Counted from the first letter of the stretch, positions 18,853 through 26,659 are shown. The stretch: 64,000 nt of DNA from AC-43 sp963728855 (GCA_963728855.1 CAVSLN010000013.1:682001-746000); one strand, 5' to 3'. The notes: generated by a model not told the origin, from the sequence alone. Numbers and translations: made by a program.

Positions 18853-18924
18853 GAAAAGTGCCCCTGATCTGGGAGAATCTGGGTGTCGAGACCAGATGAA
18901 AGCCCATGTCGAGAGGCACTTTTC
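18853..18924. promoter_or_regulatory. Inverted repeat enclosing the transposase start codon
   Basis: GAAAAGTGCC (18853-18862) and GGCACTTTTC (18915-18924) are perfectly complementary and flank the ATG at 18906. Such stems in IS elements typically block translation of read-through transcripts. The function here is inferred from position. Confidence 0.5.
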
Positions 18925-19603
18925 GCGTGAACGACTTTACCGCATGGTCCAAGGCGCTGACCGTCACCGCTGACGGCGACTCGGTGGTCTCACACGCTGG
19001 TGCGGCCGCGTTGCGGCTGACCGCCGACCGTACCGGCCTGACCGTGGCCCTGTCGCGGGTGCTACGCCGGGACGGGTTCACCCCCCCGGCCACGACCGGG
19101 GCCGGGTGCTGGCCGACACCGCGGTGATGATGGCCGACGGCGGGAACACCGTGCGCGGTATCGACGTGCTGCGTCACCAGCGTGACCTGCTCGGTGATGT
19201 CGCCTCCCCGGCAACCCTGCAGCGCATGGACGCTGCCCGGGCGCAGGTACGCGCCCAGGTGTGGGACCTCATCGCCGCCCGGCACGGGCGCATCCCCCCT
19301 GCCCGGGTGCCTACCGGTGGCCTCGGTACCCAGATCGTGCTGCGTATCGACGCGCACTTCATCGACGTGTACTCCCGCAAGGAACACGCCGGGCGGCTAC
19401 GCGGCCGGTACGGGCTGCATCCGATGGCGGTCATGTGCGACAACACCGACGAGTGCCTGGCCGACCAGCTGCGCGCGGGCACCGCCGGTGCCAACGACGC
19501 CAGCGATCACATCGCGCTGCTGTCGCGAGCCATCGCCCAGATCCCGGAGCCGTGGCGGCGTAACCTGCTCATCACCGCCGACGGTGCCGGCGCCACCCAC
19601 AAG
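18906..19603 (+). mobile_element. IS1380-type element, N-terminal half of the transposase
   Basis: The ATG at 18906 begins TFRVNDFTAWSKALTVTADG and VVSHAGAAALRLTADRTGL, the N-terminus of an IS1380-family transposase. One missing base near 19095-19105 changes the frame, after which VLADTAVMMADGGNTVRGI through LLITADGAGATHK continues. The sense ends at the codon for Lys (19601-19603). Joining this end to the reverse complement of 18146 restores ATHK-LINW in frame, so this is the other half of the same gene. I see no matching inverted-repeat end on its left side. Confidence 0.75.
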
Positions 19604-19839
19604 TCGACATGATCACGGCAGGTGAGCCACCGGTCCCATAGATAGCGGTACGCGGACGGGTCGAACCGACACCACGAGTTCCGGCAGCAGCGTCATCCGT
19701 TCCTTGCGGGTGGCCCCCTTCAAGCGCTCGGCCGTCGAGGCGTCCCGCCCGCCGCCAGTACCCGCCCGCACCAGCGACCTCTTTAGAATGCGAGCACTAC
19801 ACCAATCCTTTCGAGCAGGCGTCCATTTTGGAGACCGCG

Positions 19840-20817
19840 ATGAGTACGCATGCGCCACCACCGATCGACCCGCTGAACCTGCGCCCGATGCTGATGCTGG
19901 ACGTCGCCCGGGAGATGATGCTGCATCAAGATTGGCCCTACCGGGCGGTGTCCGTGGCCTTCGAAAGCCATGCGGGACCTGCCGAACGCTTCGTCTTTCA
20001 CGGCGCCAACGATCCACGAGCCATCGACGAAGTTCACGCCCAGCGCATGGACATCTCCATCCTCAATCCCGTCGCGCTGTTGAACATGGCCCGTCTGGGG
20101 CGCGGCGCCTACACCAGTCCCCGCCAAGTGGCGACCATCGCCGTACTGCCGCACTACGACCAGCTCGGCTTCGCCGTCGCCGACAGACTCGGCTTCGGCA
20201 GTCTCAGCGACATCGCCGCCGCCCGGTACCCGTTGAAGGTCTCCGTCCGAGGCTCCCTCGATGCGGCGACCAGCATCTCGGTCGACGTCGTCCTGCGCGC
20301 GCACGGATTCAGCCTGGGCGATATCAAAGCCTGGGGTGGCACCGTGACGTATGACCAGCCCATGCCCGACCACCCGTCACGCATCGGACGACTGGCGGAC
20401 GGTCAGATCGACGCCATCTTCGAAGAAGGCACGATGCTGTGGGCCGACAGCGTCCGCGCGGCCGCCGCGTCGTTACTGCCGATCGACGATGAGCATCTGC
20501 GGACGCTCGAAAGCCAGGGTTTCCGTCGCGGCCTCATCGAAAAGTCGCTGTACTCGTCACTGCCCGCGGACGTGCCGACTGTCGACTACAGCGGTTGGCC
20601 GATCTACTGCCGCACCGACACCGCCGACCTGCTCGTCCAGCAGTTCTGCGAAGCACTAGAAAGCGCAAGAGACCGCATCGTCTGGCGGATCGGCCCGTTG
20701 CACCAACCGCCACTGCCACTCAGACAGATGGTGAACGAGTCGCCCTCGACGCCGTTCGACGTCCCCCTTCACCCCCGAGCCCGCGCCTTCTGGCAAGAGC
20801 GCGGATACCTCAGGTAA
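19840..20817 (+). CDS. TAXI-family (TRAP-type) solute-binding-like protein without export signal
   Basis: 325 residues. The fold cues are those of TAXI/NMT1-type ligand-binding proteins: ISILNPVALLNMARLGRGAY, LKVSVRGSLDAAT, then VLRAHGFSLGDIKAWGG and GQIDAIFEEG. There is no signal peptide or lipobox, unlike exported TRAP binding proteins, so it may act in the cytoplasm. The ATG at 19840 has GGAGA five bases upstream. No TRAP permease (DctM-like) genes are nearby. A terminator-like stem follows the stop. It begins about 240 bases after the broken transposase, so it is an isolated gene. Confidence 0.6.
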   Translation: MSTHAPPPIDPLNLRPMLMLDVAREMMLHQDWPYRAVSVAFESHAGPAERFVFHGANDPRAIDEVHAQRMDISILNPVALLNMARLGRGAYTSPRQVATIAVLPHYDQLGFAVADRLGFGSLSDIAAARYPLKVSVRGSLDAATSISVDVVLRAHGFSLGDIKAWGGTVTYDQPMPDHPSRIGRLADGQIDAIFEEGTMLWADSVRAAAASLLPIDDEHLRTLESQGFRRGLIEKSLYSSLPADVPTVDYSGWPIYCRTDTADLLVQQFCEALESARDRIVWRIGPLHQPPLPLRQMVNESPSTPFDVPLHPRARAFWQERGYLR

Positions 20818-20831
20818 GCAACGATTCCGCA

Positions 20832-20869
20832 CCGGTGCCGAGGGGGTTCAGAGACGCGCTCGGCACCGG
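20832..20869 (+). terminator. Stem-loop after the TAXI-like gene
   Basis: Perfect 11-bp stem CCGGTGCCGAG / CTCGGCACCGG with a 16-base loop, 15 bases after the stop codon at 20817. Confidence 0.7.
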
Positions 20870-20905
20870 CGTGGGCGGCGTCGGCCCGACCGAGGCGTGC
20901 TGCGA

Positions 20906-20925
20906 CGACCTAGCAGTTTTCAAGT
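20906..20925. repeat. Copy of the tRNA-Ser anticodon-loop core sequence
   Basis: The 20 bases are identical to 24070-24089, the anticodon-loop end of the tRNA-Ser fragment. Neither the T-arm nor a 5' half is present here. It could be a relic attachment site of an older insertion. The stretch 20870-21172 holds no gene that I can support. Confidence 0.6.
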
Positions 20926-21172
20926 GTTCCGGTTTCTGGCGGTCACAACCGCTCTGACCTGCCTTGGAACGAATTCGGGAGCTGGAATTCCGCGGCCTTC
21001 CCCCGGCTACGCCCCGAGCGCCCGCCGGGCACGGCCAACCGAGTGTCGGACGAGAGTGTGACAGCTTGGATAGGCAGCCTGACCGGACCGCTTGCGCCTC
21101 GCTGTTACCGGCCGGGTGAGCTGAGGCAAACGGCCGCACCAATGTGGTGGCGACCACTATAACGTCCCCTTC

Positions 21173-22128
21173 ATGGGTTCTCGATCAAGATTGCCCCGGG
21201 CGTACGCATCCGTGCGTCGAAGCGCGGAATCCGTACCAGCCTCGGGCCGCGTATCGCCCGCGTGCACGTCGGCGGTGGCCGTACCGGGTTCTCTACAGGA
21301 GTCGGACCCGTCAGCTTCTACGCATCGACTGGCGGCGGCCGACGACGCAGTGGTACCGGCAACAGGCCCACTGCGGCTTCCTACCAACGGCAGGTAGCCG
21401 CCTACGCGAGGGAGACCGCCGCGCAGGCGAAGGCGGAGCAGGCACGGCAGCTCATCGACGCCTTCCGGGCCATCCTCAACGTGCACTGTGAGGAGTTCGT
21501 CCCCGCGCAGCGGCCCATCGCGCCGCCCCCGCCTTCCGTGCCAGAAGCCGAGATCTACCAGCGACATGAACAGAATGCCCTTTCTGGGATCAGCGTCTTG
21601 CGGCGAGCATTGCGCAGACAGCGGCTAGCGGCCGCCATGAACGTAGCCGCCGCAGAAGTCGCAGATCGGAAGAGACAACTCACGGAGTTGCTGGCCCCGG
21701 ACCCATCGATCGCGCCGGACCGGATGCCAGGTACGACCAGTGCCGGGAACCTCTCCCTCAGGAAGCTGAACAAGACCGACGCAATGGCGTACTACCGGAT
21801 GCTGGTGTTCGGCCACGTACTCGCTACCCTGCGCGAGGCGTTCGCGGTAGCTCCGGCCATTACGGCCGTGCGGATAGCCGTGGTTCGGCGTTCAGCCGTT
21901 CCAGGAGCGGCCGAACGTGAGTGCCTGTTGGCTGCCCACGTAACAGCAGCCGCAATGGCGCGGATCGACTGGCGCGAGGTTGGAGCGGGGACGGCTCTTG
22001 CCGAGGTATCGGACGAGGTTGTGGCGAACCTCCGAGGACGCACCCAGGAGTTCGGCGCCGTCGACCTGGGACACGAGCCCGAGTTGAAAGCGATCGTCGA
22101 CGCCATCGATCTGGACGATCTGGCATGA
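21173..22128 (+). pseudogene. DUF4236 domain protein, frame lost at codon 2-3
   Basis: The frame open to 22128 begins FSIKIAPGVRIRASKRG and VGGGRTGFSTGVGPVSFYAS, the basic beta-rich N-terminal DUF4236 domain. It is followed by a long Ala-rich helical region (YQRQVAAYARETAAQAKAEQ) and a C-terminal domain of unknown type ending DAIDLDDLA. The natural ATG-GGT start at 21173 is out of frame with this by one base; restoring one T gives a start reading MGF into SIKIAPG. The frame itself has no standard start until a GTG at 21262, which would delete most of the domain. A deletion, real or technical, is the best explanation. The function of DUF4236 is unknown. Confidence 0.65.
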
Positions 22129-22203
22129 CCCCCGCCGCCACCATGGGTGGCAGCGGTCAGCTAGCGAGCCTCGCTGGTACATGGCCGATGAGTCTCATCC
22201 GGG

Positions 22204-22473
22204 TTGTCACGAAACCGGCGCCGAGAGGTCGTCGAGAACGACGAGTACGCCGCCTTCGCGCGCCGGATCGTGCGTGCCTACGCCCGCCGCATTGCCGCCG
22301 GCGACATCGAAGCCCTCGGGTCGATGGCCGCTCTCGTCGGCGAGGTCGAGGCCGCGATCCAAGCGGCCGTGGTCGGGCTCCGGGGCCTCGGGTACTCGTG
22401 GACGGAGATCGGCCATCGACTCGGCATCAGTCGGCAAGCTGCACGACAGCGCTGGAGCGATGCCCAGCATTGA
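22204..22473 (+). CDS. Small helix-turn-helix protein
   Basis: 89 residues. The C-terminal third, LGYSWTEIGHRLGISRQAARQRW, is a sigma-70 region 4-like or TrfB-like helix-turn-helix; the N-terminus is an Ala/Arg-rich helix. The start is uncertain (TTG at 22204 is the longest choice). It follows the DUF4236 gene by 75 bases and may be co-transcribed. It ends just before a bidirectional stem-loop. Confidence 0.55.
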   Translation: MSRNRRREVVENDEYAAFARRIVRAYARRIAAGDIEALGSMAALVGEVEAAIQAAVVGLRGLGYSWTEIGHRLGISRQAARQRWSDAQH

Positions 22474-22498
22474 TGCCCGCTGGCCGTTGATCCGGCGT

Positions 22499-22528
22499 GA
22501 AGCCCGACCCGAGCAGGGGTCGGGCTTC
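22499..22528. terminator. Bidirectional terminator between convergent genes
   Basis: Perfect 12-bp stem GAAGCCCGACCC / GGGTCGGGCTTC with a 6-base loop, placed between the plus-strand HTH gene (ends 22473) and the minus-strand DUF6941-like gene (ends 22576). Confidence 0.8.
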
Positions 22529-22575
22529 GCCAGCTCGCCCGCGAAAGACAGGCGATTGCGATCGGGCAACGGGGG

Positions 22576-23001
22576 CTAGCCTGCGGGATCCAGTACTGTA
22601 AATGACTTTGCTTCGGAATGCTCCGCGAGTTCCAGACGCCATTCGTAGCGGCCAGGCTTCAAGGGAAGCGGCGGAATGTTCAACGCAAACCCGGCATTCA
22701 ACATGCTTCCTGCGGCCACACCAGGGGGTCTGCCGACCTCGATCGAACCGATGTTCTCGATCCGGGCAATGCCCTGAGGAGTTTCAAATTGAACGGGCTG
22801 GCCGTCCGGGTCGAGAAGACTGAGCTTCATCGGAAGCCGTTGATTGGCACGATCCCATGGGATGCCGACCAGAACCACCACGGCGTGCGTCGTAGGCGAA
22901 GCTGTCATCGACCAACCCGCGCCCAACATGTGGACCTTGCCGGAAGGATCCGCCTGTGCCGAGTCACACAGGATGACCTGGACGTCCAGTGGCGAAGCCA
23001 T
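22576..23001 (-). CDS. DUF6941-like hypothetical protein
   Basis: 141 residues of beta-rich cytoplasmic protein: VQVILCDSAQADPSGKVHMLGAGWS at the N-terminus and KPGRYEWRLELAEHSEAKSF near the C-terminus, matching my memory of the DUF6941 family (single-domain proteins of unknown role). Its ATG overlaps the stop of the gene upstream by one base, so it is translated with that gene. Confidence 0.6.
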   Translation of the reverse strand: MASPLDVQVILCDSAQADPSGKVHMLGAGWSMTASPTTHAVVVLVGIPWDRANQRLPMKLSLLDPDGQPVQFETPQGIARIENIGSIEVGRPPGVAAGSMLNAGFALNIPPLPLKPGRYEWRLELAEHSEAKSFTVLDPAG

Positions 23002-23237
23002 CAGTGGGCGACGCGAGGAGTCGCGCTAGTGGGCCGATCGGAAAGAGGTTGAAGCAGACCGAGCGCTCCAGGGAGCCGCAAGTACTCGGTCCATCCTCGG
23101 CCCGACGGTCGTCCGGTTTGTCCTGCAGGGGGCATGGCGGTCAGCCGCTTCTCACCCTGCTCAAACGCTTCCAAGACCTGCTCAAGCGGCTCGTCTGTCT
23201 CGTAGAAGTCGCTGCTGCCCATGCCGACATCATGCAT
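23001..23237 (-). CDS. Small protein, candidate antitoxin
   Basis: 78 residues. The N-terminal half is acidic and conserved-looking (FYETDEPLEQVLEAFEQGEK), the rest a Trp/Arg-containing tail. The ATG at 23237 has a very strong GGAGGAGAG ribosome site. It lies 18 bases after the gene at 23256 and overlaps the next one, forming a three-gene operon. Short acidic proteins of this type often pair with a small DUF4258-like toxin; the assignment is by context only. Confidence 0.5.
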   Translation of the reverse strand: MHDVGMGSSDFYETDEPLEQVLEAFEQGEKRLTAMPPAGQTGRPSGRGWTEYLRLPGALGLLQPLSDRPTSATPRVAH

Positions 23238-23255
23238 GGAACTCTCCTCCGTTGG

Positions 23256-23528
23256 CTAGGGTTCGACGAAGTAGGCGCTGCCAAGGTTGTAGACGTCACC
23301 AAGGGGACTGTCTGCTGGATAGAGAACGATCAGCGCGCGCTTGCTGCGGATCCGGACATCGATGATGGCTCGCCGTCCCCTCTCGGGGTGGTCATGCCAG
23401 ACGTACACCAAACCTGCCACGCAGACCGTCGCTTCACGCACCTCCAGCTCCGATATGCCATGAGCTTGTGAGATCTTCTGTGCCGTGCGTTCGCTCACAT
23501 TAAGGACTGCCACCCACAGGTCTCTCAC
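23256..23528 (-). CDS. Small protein, candidate DUF4258/BrnT-like toxin
   Basis: 90 residues, compact and beta-rich. HGISELEVREATV, YVWHDHPERGRRAIIDVR and RALIVLYPAD follow the layout of small RelE/BrnT-like RNase toxins of the DUF4258 kind (an N-terminal helix with HGI...E.E, then a sheet with basic residues). It is the first gene of a tight three-gene operon. Toxicity is inference; no catalytic set can be confirmed. Confidence 0.45.
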   Translation of the reverse strand: MRDLWVAVLNVSERTAQKISQAHGISELEVREATVCVAGLVYVWHDHPERGRRAIIDVRIRSKRALIVLYPADSPLGDVYNLGSAYFVEP

Positions 23529-24031
23529 GGCAGCTACAGTCTCAGGTCCAATGAACTAGCCGCAAGGTCGAGTGGCTGTAACCCGACTCCTCTATCGGCG
23601 AGCAAGCGAGCTGAATGGGGAAAAGGCGGCGCCCGTCGTCGCGAGGCACATGGACGATCGACGAGACTGGTCGTACTGAACAATGTCTATGAATGGGCCA
23701 TCGGCCCCGGATGTTGATCATCGGGGCACCGGGGCTCGGCACCGTCGTAACGAGGCCACGTGCCAGCAACAGTCCCAGACAGCGGCGGACGATGCCCTAC
23801 GATCTTGCCGAGGCTTGTAATCGGAGGGTTCATCGCGGGCCAGGAGAACCGACGACCCGAGGCAACCCCGTCATAGGCGAGGATGACGCGGCCATGGCCG
23901 CTAAGGCTTCCCCCCGATACGCCCCCCGAACAGTAAGCGACGGCGGGACTCGACGAGACTCAGTGAGACCGGCAGGGCACCGCGCCGGGTCGACGTTTCC
24001 GCAGGTCGCTGGAGCGATTCGCTGGTTGGAG
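23529..24031. other. Stretch without a supported gene left of the attachment site
   Basis: Open frames on both strands lack ribosome sites and family features. The composition is lower in GC than in the neighbouring genes. The promoter of the three-gene operon (first start 23528) must lie in its left part. Confidence 0.5.
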
Positions 24032-24089
24032 CGGAGGGCGTGGGATTCGAACCCACGAGGCCGGTTCCCCGACCTAGCAGTTTTCAAGT
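24032..24089 (-). tRNA. 3' half of tRNA-Ser(UGA): displaced attachment site (left end of the mobile element)
   Basis: On the minus strand the anticodon loop CTTGAAA (anticodon TGA) is followed by a long variable arm (GGTCGG-GGAA-CCGGCC), the T-arm GTGGG-TTCGAAT-CCCAC and the 3' acceptor strand GCCCTCC. Everything 5' of the anticodon loop is missing: upstream sequence cannot form the D-arm or anticodon stem. This is what remains at the far end when an element integrates in a tRNA anticodon loop and brings its own 3' half. The element should therefore extend to the right, consistent with the integrase at 62806. The intact tRNA-Ser should lie beyond 64 kb. Confidence 0.8.
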
Positions 24090-24332
24090 CCTCCGCACGC
24101 CGTCCCCGGCCGTCTTCGGTCGGGACCGCCCGGCACGTTTCGGCTGGTAGAGCGTCCCTGTCGGTCCCTGCCCGCCCCTGCTCTGAACTGCCGGTCTTCG
24201 GCCGTCCGTGGCCACCGTGTGGCCACAGCCAAGATCGCGGGGGCCGGTCGATACACGGAACGTGACGGCCGCCCGAGGCGCTCAGCCCTCATGCGCGCGG
24301 CCCAGCCGTCGTCGCCATCCGTACAGGTCCCC
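24090..24332. other. Element left-end non-coding region
   Basis: No gene is evident. It contains two direct TGGCCAC words spaced exactly 11 bp (24209-24215, 24220-24226); an identical pair with the same spacing lies 25 bases upstream of the integrase start (62764-62781). These could be integrase arm sites. Confidence 0.35.
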
Positions 24333-24818
24333 CTAGGTGCCGCCGTTGGCGTCGCAGAATGCCCGCGCCGCCGCCAGGTCCTCTGGCTTCGTGTCGGAGT
24401 ACACGGCAACGATCGCCCGGTTCGCCTCGGTGTACCGGTCCCCGAGGATGCATCGGCGGTCCACCCCTGGCACGCCTCCGAGCAGGTCGTACACGGTGCC
24501 CGGATACGGGCTTCCTGCGGCGCACGCGCTGAAGTTGTGGTCCGCGGCGCTGGTCACGGCGAGGTAGTAGACGCCGCCGTCGGTGACCTGGCAGACCACC
24601 TGGTCGGGGCCGGTACGGGTGGCGGCCGGGGTGTCGGCGCCTATCGGGGATCGGGGGGTGTCGGTCACAGCCCTGAACAGTGCGACGGCGCCGCACGCGA
24701 GTACCACGACCACCGCGATGACTGCTGCGGTCGGGCCGGTCTTCGGTTTGGCCGGCGTTCTGGCGGTCTCGGGCTCGTCTCGCTCGGCTGGCTCTTCGGG
24801 ATGGGGGGTGTCGGTCAC
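24333..24818 (-). CDS. Single-pass membrane protein of unknown function
   Basis: 161 residues: a Pro/Glu-rich cytoplasmic N-terminus, one membrane helix (GPTAAVIAVVVVLACGAVAL) and an extracytoplasmic domain of about 100 residues with three cysteines (VVCQVTDGG, SACAAGS, RRCILGDRY) that may form disulphides. No family recognised. It is the first gene inside the element. Surface proteins at element edges are sometimes entry-exclusion factors, but nothing here proves that. Confidence 0.6.
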   Translation of the reverse strand: MTDTPHPEEPAERDEPETARTPAKPKTGPTAAVIAVVVVLACGAVALFRAVTDTPRSPIGADTPAATRTGPDQVVCQVTDGGVYYLAVTSAADHNFSACAAGSPYPGTVYDLLGGVPGVDRRCILGDRYTEANRAIVAVYSDTKPEDLAAARAFCDANGGT

Positions 24819-24950
24819 CGGACCAGGGTGCCGGCGGGTCGCCGGGTTGTCACCGGGCCAACGGCGGGATCAGCGTGCCGAACGGGCCTCGCCGGCGTCG
24901 CGAACCCGACGCCGTGCCGCCCGGCCCACCCGTCGATCTTGGGAGCCGTA

Positions 24951-25430
24951 TCAGTCCGCGTCGACGATGCGGTACCCGGCCGCCCGGAGAGCGTCATACG
25001 CGCGTCGGACCGAAGCCAGGGAGCGGCCGGTCACCTGTCGGCTGGCCGTGTCGATGGCGAGCTGGCCGCCGGCCTCGTCGACCAGCGAGAGGGCGAAAGC
25101 GTTCATCGGGCTTGCTGTCGTGAACCCGTACCAGGTTCGGCCGGCTGGCCTCGTCGGGCTCACGTCGTCGACGTACGTGGTGATGCCCGGCGGCAAGTCG
25201 TCCGGCGCCCCGGGCCTCTTCGGCATCTTCGCGCCCTGGTCGTGGACGTACCAGCGGATGAAGTCGCGGATGACGTCCGACCGGTTGCCGTCGGGGACCT
25301 GCGCGCCGAACCGTTCCCACAGCTTCTCGTCGATCCGGATGGTCTGACGTGCTGTTCCGCGCCCGCTTCTGCTGGTCACAGGGGTCAGCGTGTCATGACG
25401 ATTGGCGTCGTTCGGGCTTGCGTGTGTCAT
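24951..25430 (-). CDS. Ribbon-helix-helix regulator (CopG/Arc-like N-terminus)
   Basis: 159 residues. Residues about 22-65 form a ribbon-helix-helix domain: ARQTIRIDEKLWERFGAQV supplies the beta strand and first helix, NRSDVIRDFIRWYV the second. The C-terminal 70 residues are an uncharacterised domain ending in a short helical segment (SLASVRRAYDALRAAGYRIV). The ATG at 25430 lies inside a perfect 14-bp palindrome and a second copy sits 23 bp away, so the protein very likely represses its own promoter and that of the divergent transfer operon starting at 25536. Confidence 0.75.
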   Translation of the reverse strand: MTHASPNDANRHDTLTPVTSRSGRGTARQTIRIDEKLWERFGAQVPDGNRSDVIRDFIRWYVHDQGAKMPKRPGAPDDLPPGITTYVDDVSPTRPAGRTWYGFTTASPMNAFALSLVDEAGGQLAIDTASRQVTGRSLASVRRAYDALRAAGYRIVDAD

Positions 25431-25459
25431 GACACAAGAGTAGCGTGTGTCATGACACA
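25423..25459. promoter_or_regulatory. Tandem palindromic operators between the RHH gene and the transfer operon
   Basis: TGTGTCATGACACA occurs at 25423-25436 and again at 25446-25459, each a perfect palindrome, centres 23 bp apart (about two helical turns). A shorter version, TGTCATGAC, is at 25391-25399 within the start of the gene. Placement on the same helix face suggests cooperative binding by ribbon-helix-helix dimers. Confidence 0.75.
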
Positions 25460-25468
25460 AAGGAAGGC

Positions 25469-25502
25469 GGCCCCGGCCGGTGGTGGAACACCGACCAGGG
25501 CC
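25469..25502 (+). promoter_or_regulatory. Leader stem-loop upstream of the first transfer-operon gene
   Basis: CGGTG...CACCG (25478-25493) nested inside GGCCC...GGGCC, followed by CCTTGATC and then the ribosome site AGAGGAGA of the gene at 25536. A closely similar stem followed by the same CCTTGATC occurs before the gene at 26720. Confidence 0.5.
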
Positions 25503-25535
25503 TTGATCCGAAACCTGGCTAGAGGAGACGGACCC

Positions 25536-26201
25536 ATGGCTCAGATTACGGCCCTCGCCGAGGGCGCCCGCATCACCCACAACCTCGGCCGCGTGACCGT
25601 CGTCCTGACGTGCATCCGCCCCGGCGCCTCGTACCGCGCGGCAGTTCATCACGGCCCGGTGGCCGGCACGCTCGGCCCCGAGGTGCCCGAGCTGTCGCAG
25701 TCCTGGCCGACCGAGGCCGAGGCCCGTACCGCCGCCCGCCGGTCCACCATCGCGTTCCGGAACCTGCCCGCCAACCTGCCGTTCACGGTCGCGGTGGCCC
25801 AGGCGCTCGACGCGATCGCCGCCCAGCTCGACGACGCCATCGGGCAGGCGCTCGGGGGCGGGGACGGTACGGGCCGGGCTCAGGCACCGCTGGGCCGGCT
25901 GACCCGTGCCCGGGAGGCGCTGTCCACCCCGGCCGAGCGGATCGCCGAGGGCGACCTCATCGCCCGCTTGAACGCCGACCTCGACGCCTACGACACGAAC
26001 GCCAGGTACGCGGCAGGCCTCGAGGCCGCGGCCCGCGAGGAGCGCACGCCGGAGGACCCGGCCGAGCGGTCGTTCGAGACGTGGCAGCGCAACGCGGCGC
26101 TGATGGCCGCCGACCGGCAGGCCGCGCAGAGCTTCCGCCAGATCAAGGCCCGGCACGCCGCCGCGGCGGCCCGGGACCGCCGGTACGCCGACGTCACCTG
26201 A
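25536..26201 (+). CDS. Hypothetical protein, first gene of the transfer module
   Basis: 221 residues with no recognised family. The N-terminal 60 residues are beta-rich (GARITHNLGRVTVVLTC), the rest strongly helical and charged, with Ala/Arg/Glu-rich stretches (AAREERTPEDPAERSFETWQ) likely to be coiled coil. The ATG at 25536 has AGAGGAGA upstream. It is divergent from the ribbon-helix-helix gene, whose operators should control it. A 12-bp stem-loop follows. Confidence 0.6.
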   Translation: MAQITALAEGARITHNLGRVTVVLTCIRPGASYRAAVHHGPVAGTLGPEVPELSQSWPTEAEARTAARRSTIAFRNLPANLPFTVAVAQALDAIAAQLDDAIGQALGGGDGTGRAQAPLGRLTRAREALSTPAERIAEGDLIARLNADLDAYDTNARYAAGLEAAAREERTPEDPAERSFETWQRNAALMAADRQAAQSFRQIKARHAAAAARDRRYADVT

Positions 26202-26214
26202 CCCCCTGATTGTG

Positions 26215-26268
26215 CCGGTCGGCTCGTGCCGCCAAAGCCCTCGCAGCCCAAGACCGCGAGCCGACCGG
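26215..26268 (+). terminator. Long-loop stem after the first transfer gene
   Basis: A perfect 12-bp stem, CCGGTCGGCTCG (26215-26226) with CGAGCCGACCGG (26257-26268), encloses about 30 bases. It may be a partial terminator or an RNA-stability element, because the next gene is in the same direction 43 bases later. Confidence 0.5.
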
Positions 26269-26311
26269 ACCCCCAAAGACTGCCAGACCCGCCAGACCCG
26301 AGGAGGACCCG

Positions 26312-26593
26312 ATGCAGGTCACCGCCACCGACATCAAGCCCGGCGCGCTGATCTACCTCGCCCGCGACCGCGCCCGTACCGGTGTCATCGTCCGACAGGA
26401 CGGCGACATGGTCGAGGTCGACTGGCTCACCGGCCCGAACGCCGACGAGCGGAAGTGGACCGACACGGACGCGGTCGGCTTCGACTTCTGTGGCGAGCCG
26501 GATGACCCGGCGTGCGGCCCGGACCTGGGTCTGCGGTGGTGCGACTACCACCTCGGGATCTCGCCGAACCCGTACGAGGCGCTGCCCGCCTGA
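26312..26593 (+). CDS. Small hypothetical protein
   Basis: 93 residues. The start is SH3/Tudor-like in appearance (KPGALIYLARDRARTGVIVR followed by MVEVDWLTG); the C-terminal part carries two cysteines and a His (FCGEPDDPACG, CDYHLG) that could bind zinc. AGGAGGA lies ahead of the ATG at 26312. Function unknown. Confidence 0.55.
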   Translation: MQVTATDIKPGALIYLARDRARTGVIVRQDGDMVEVDWLTGPNADERKWTDTDAVGFDFCGEPDDPACGPDLGLRWCDYHLGISPNPYEALPA

Positions 26594-26659
26594 TCGGGCC
26601 GCTTCCCCGGCGGCCGGCTCCGGCCGGTCGCGGGGGTGGCCACCCGGCCAGAACTGGAC

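Noticed and set aside
23542..23769. Small minus-strand gene
   Set aside because: 75-codon frame with no ribosome site and no recognisable domain; not distinguishable from chance.
24032..24095. Complete tRNA gene
   Set aside because: Only the anticodon loop, variable arm, T-arm and 3' acceptor strand can be formed; the bases 5' of the loop do not make an anticodon stem or D-arm.
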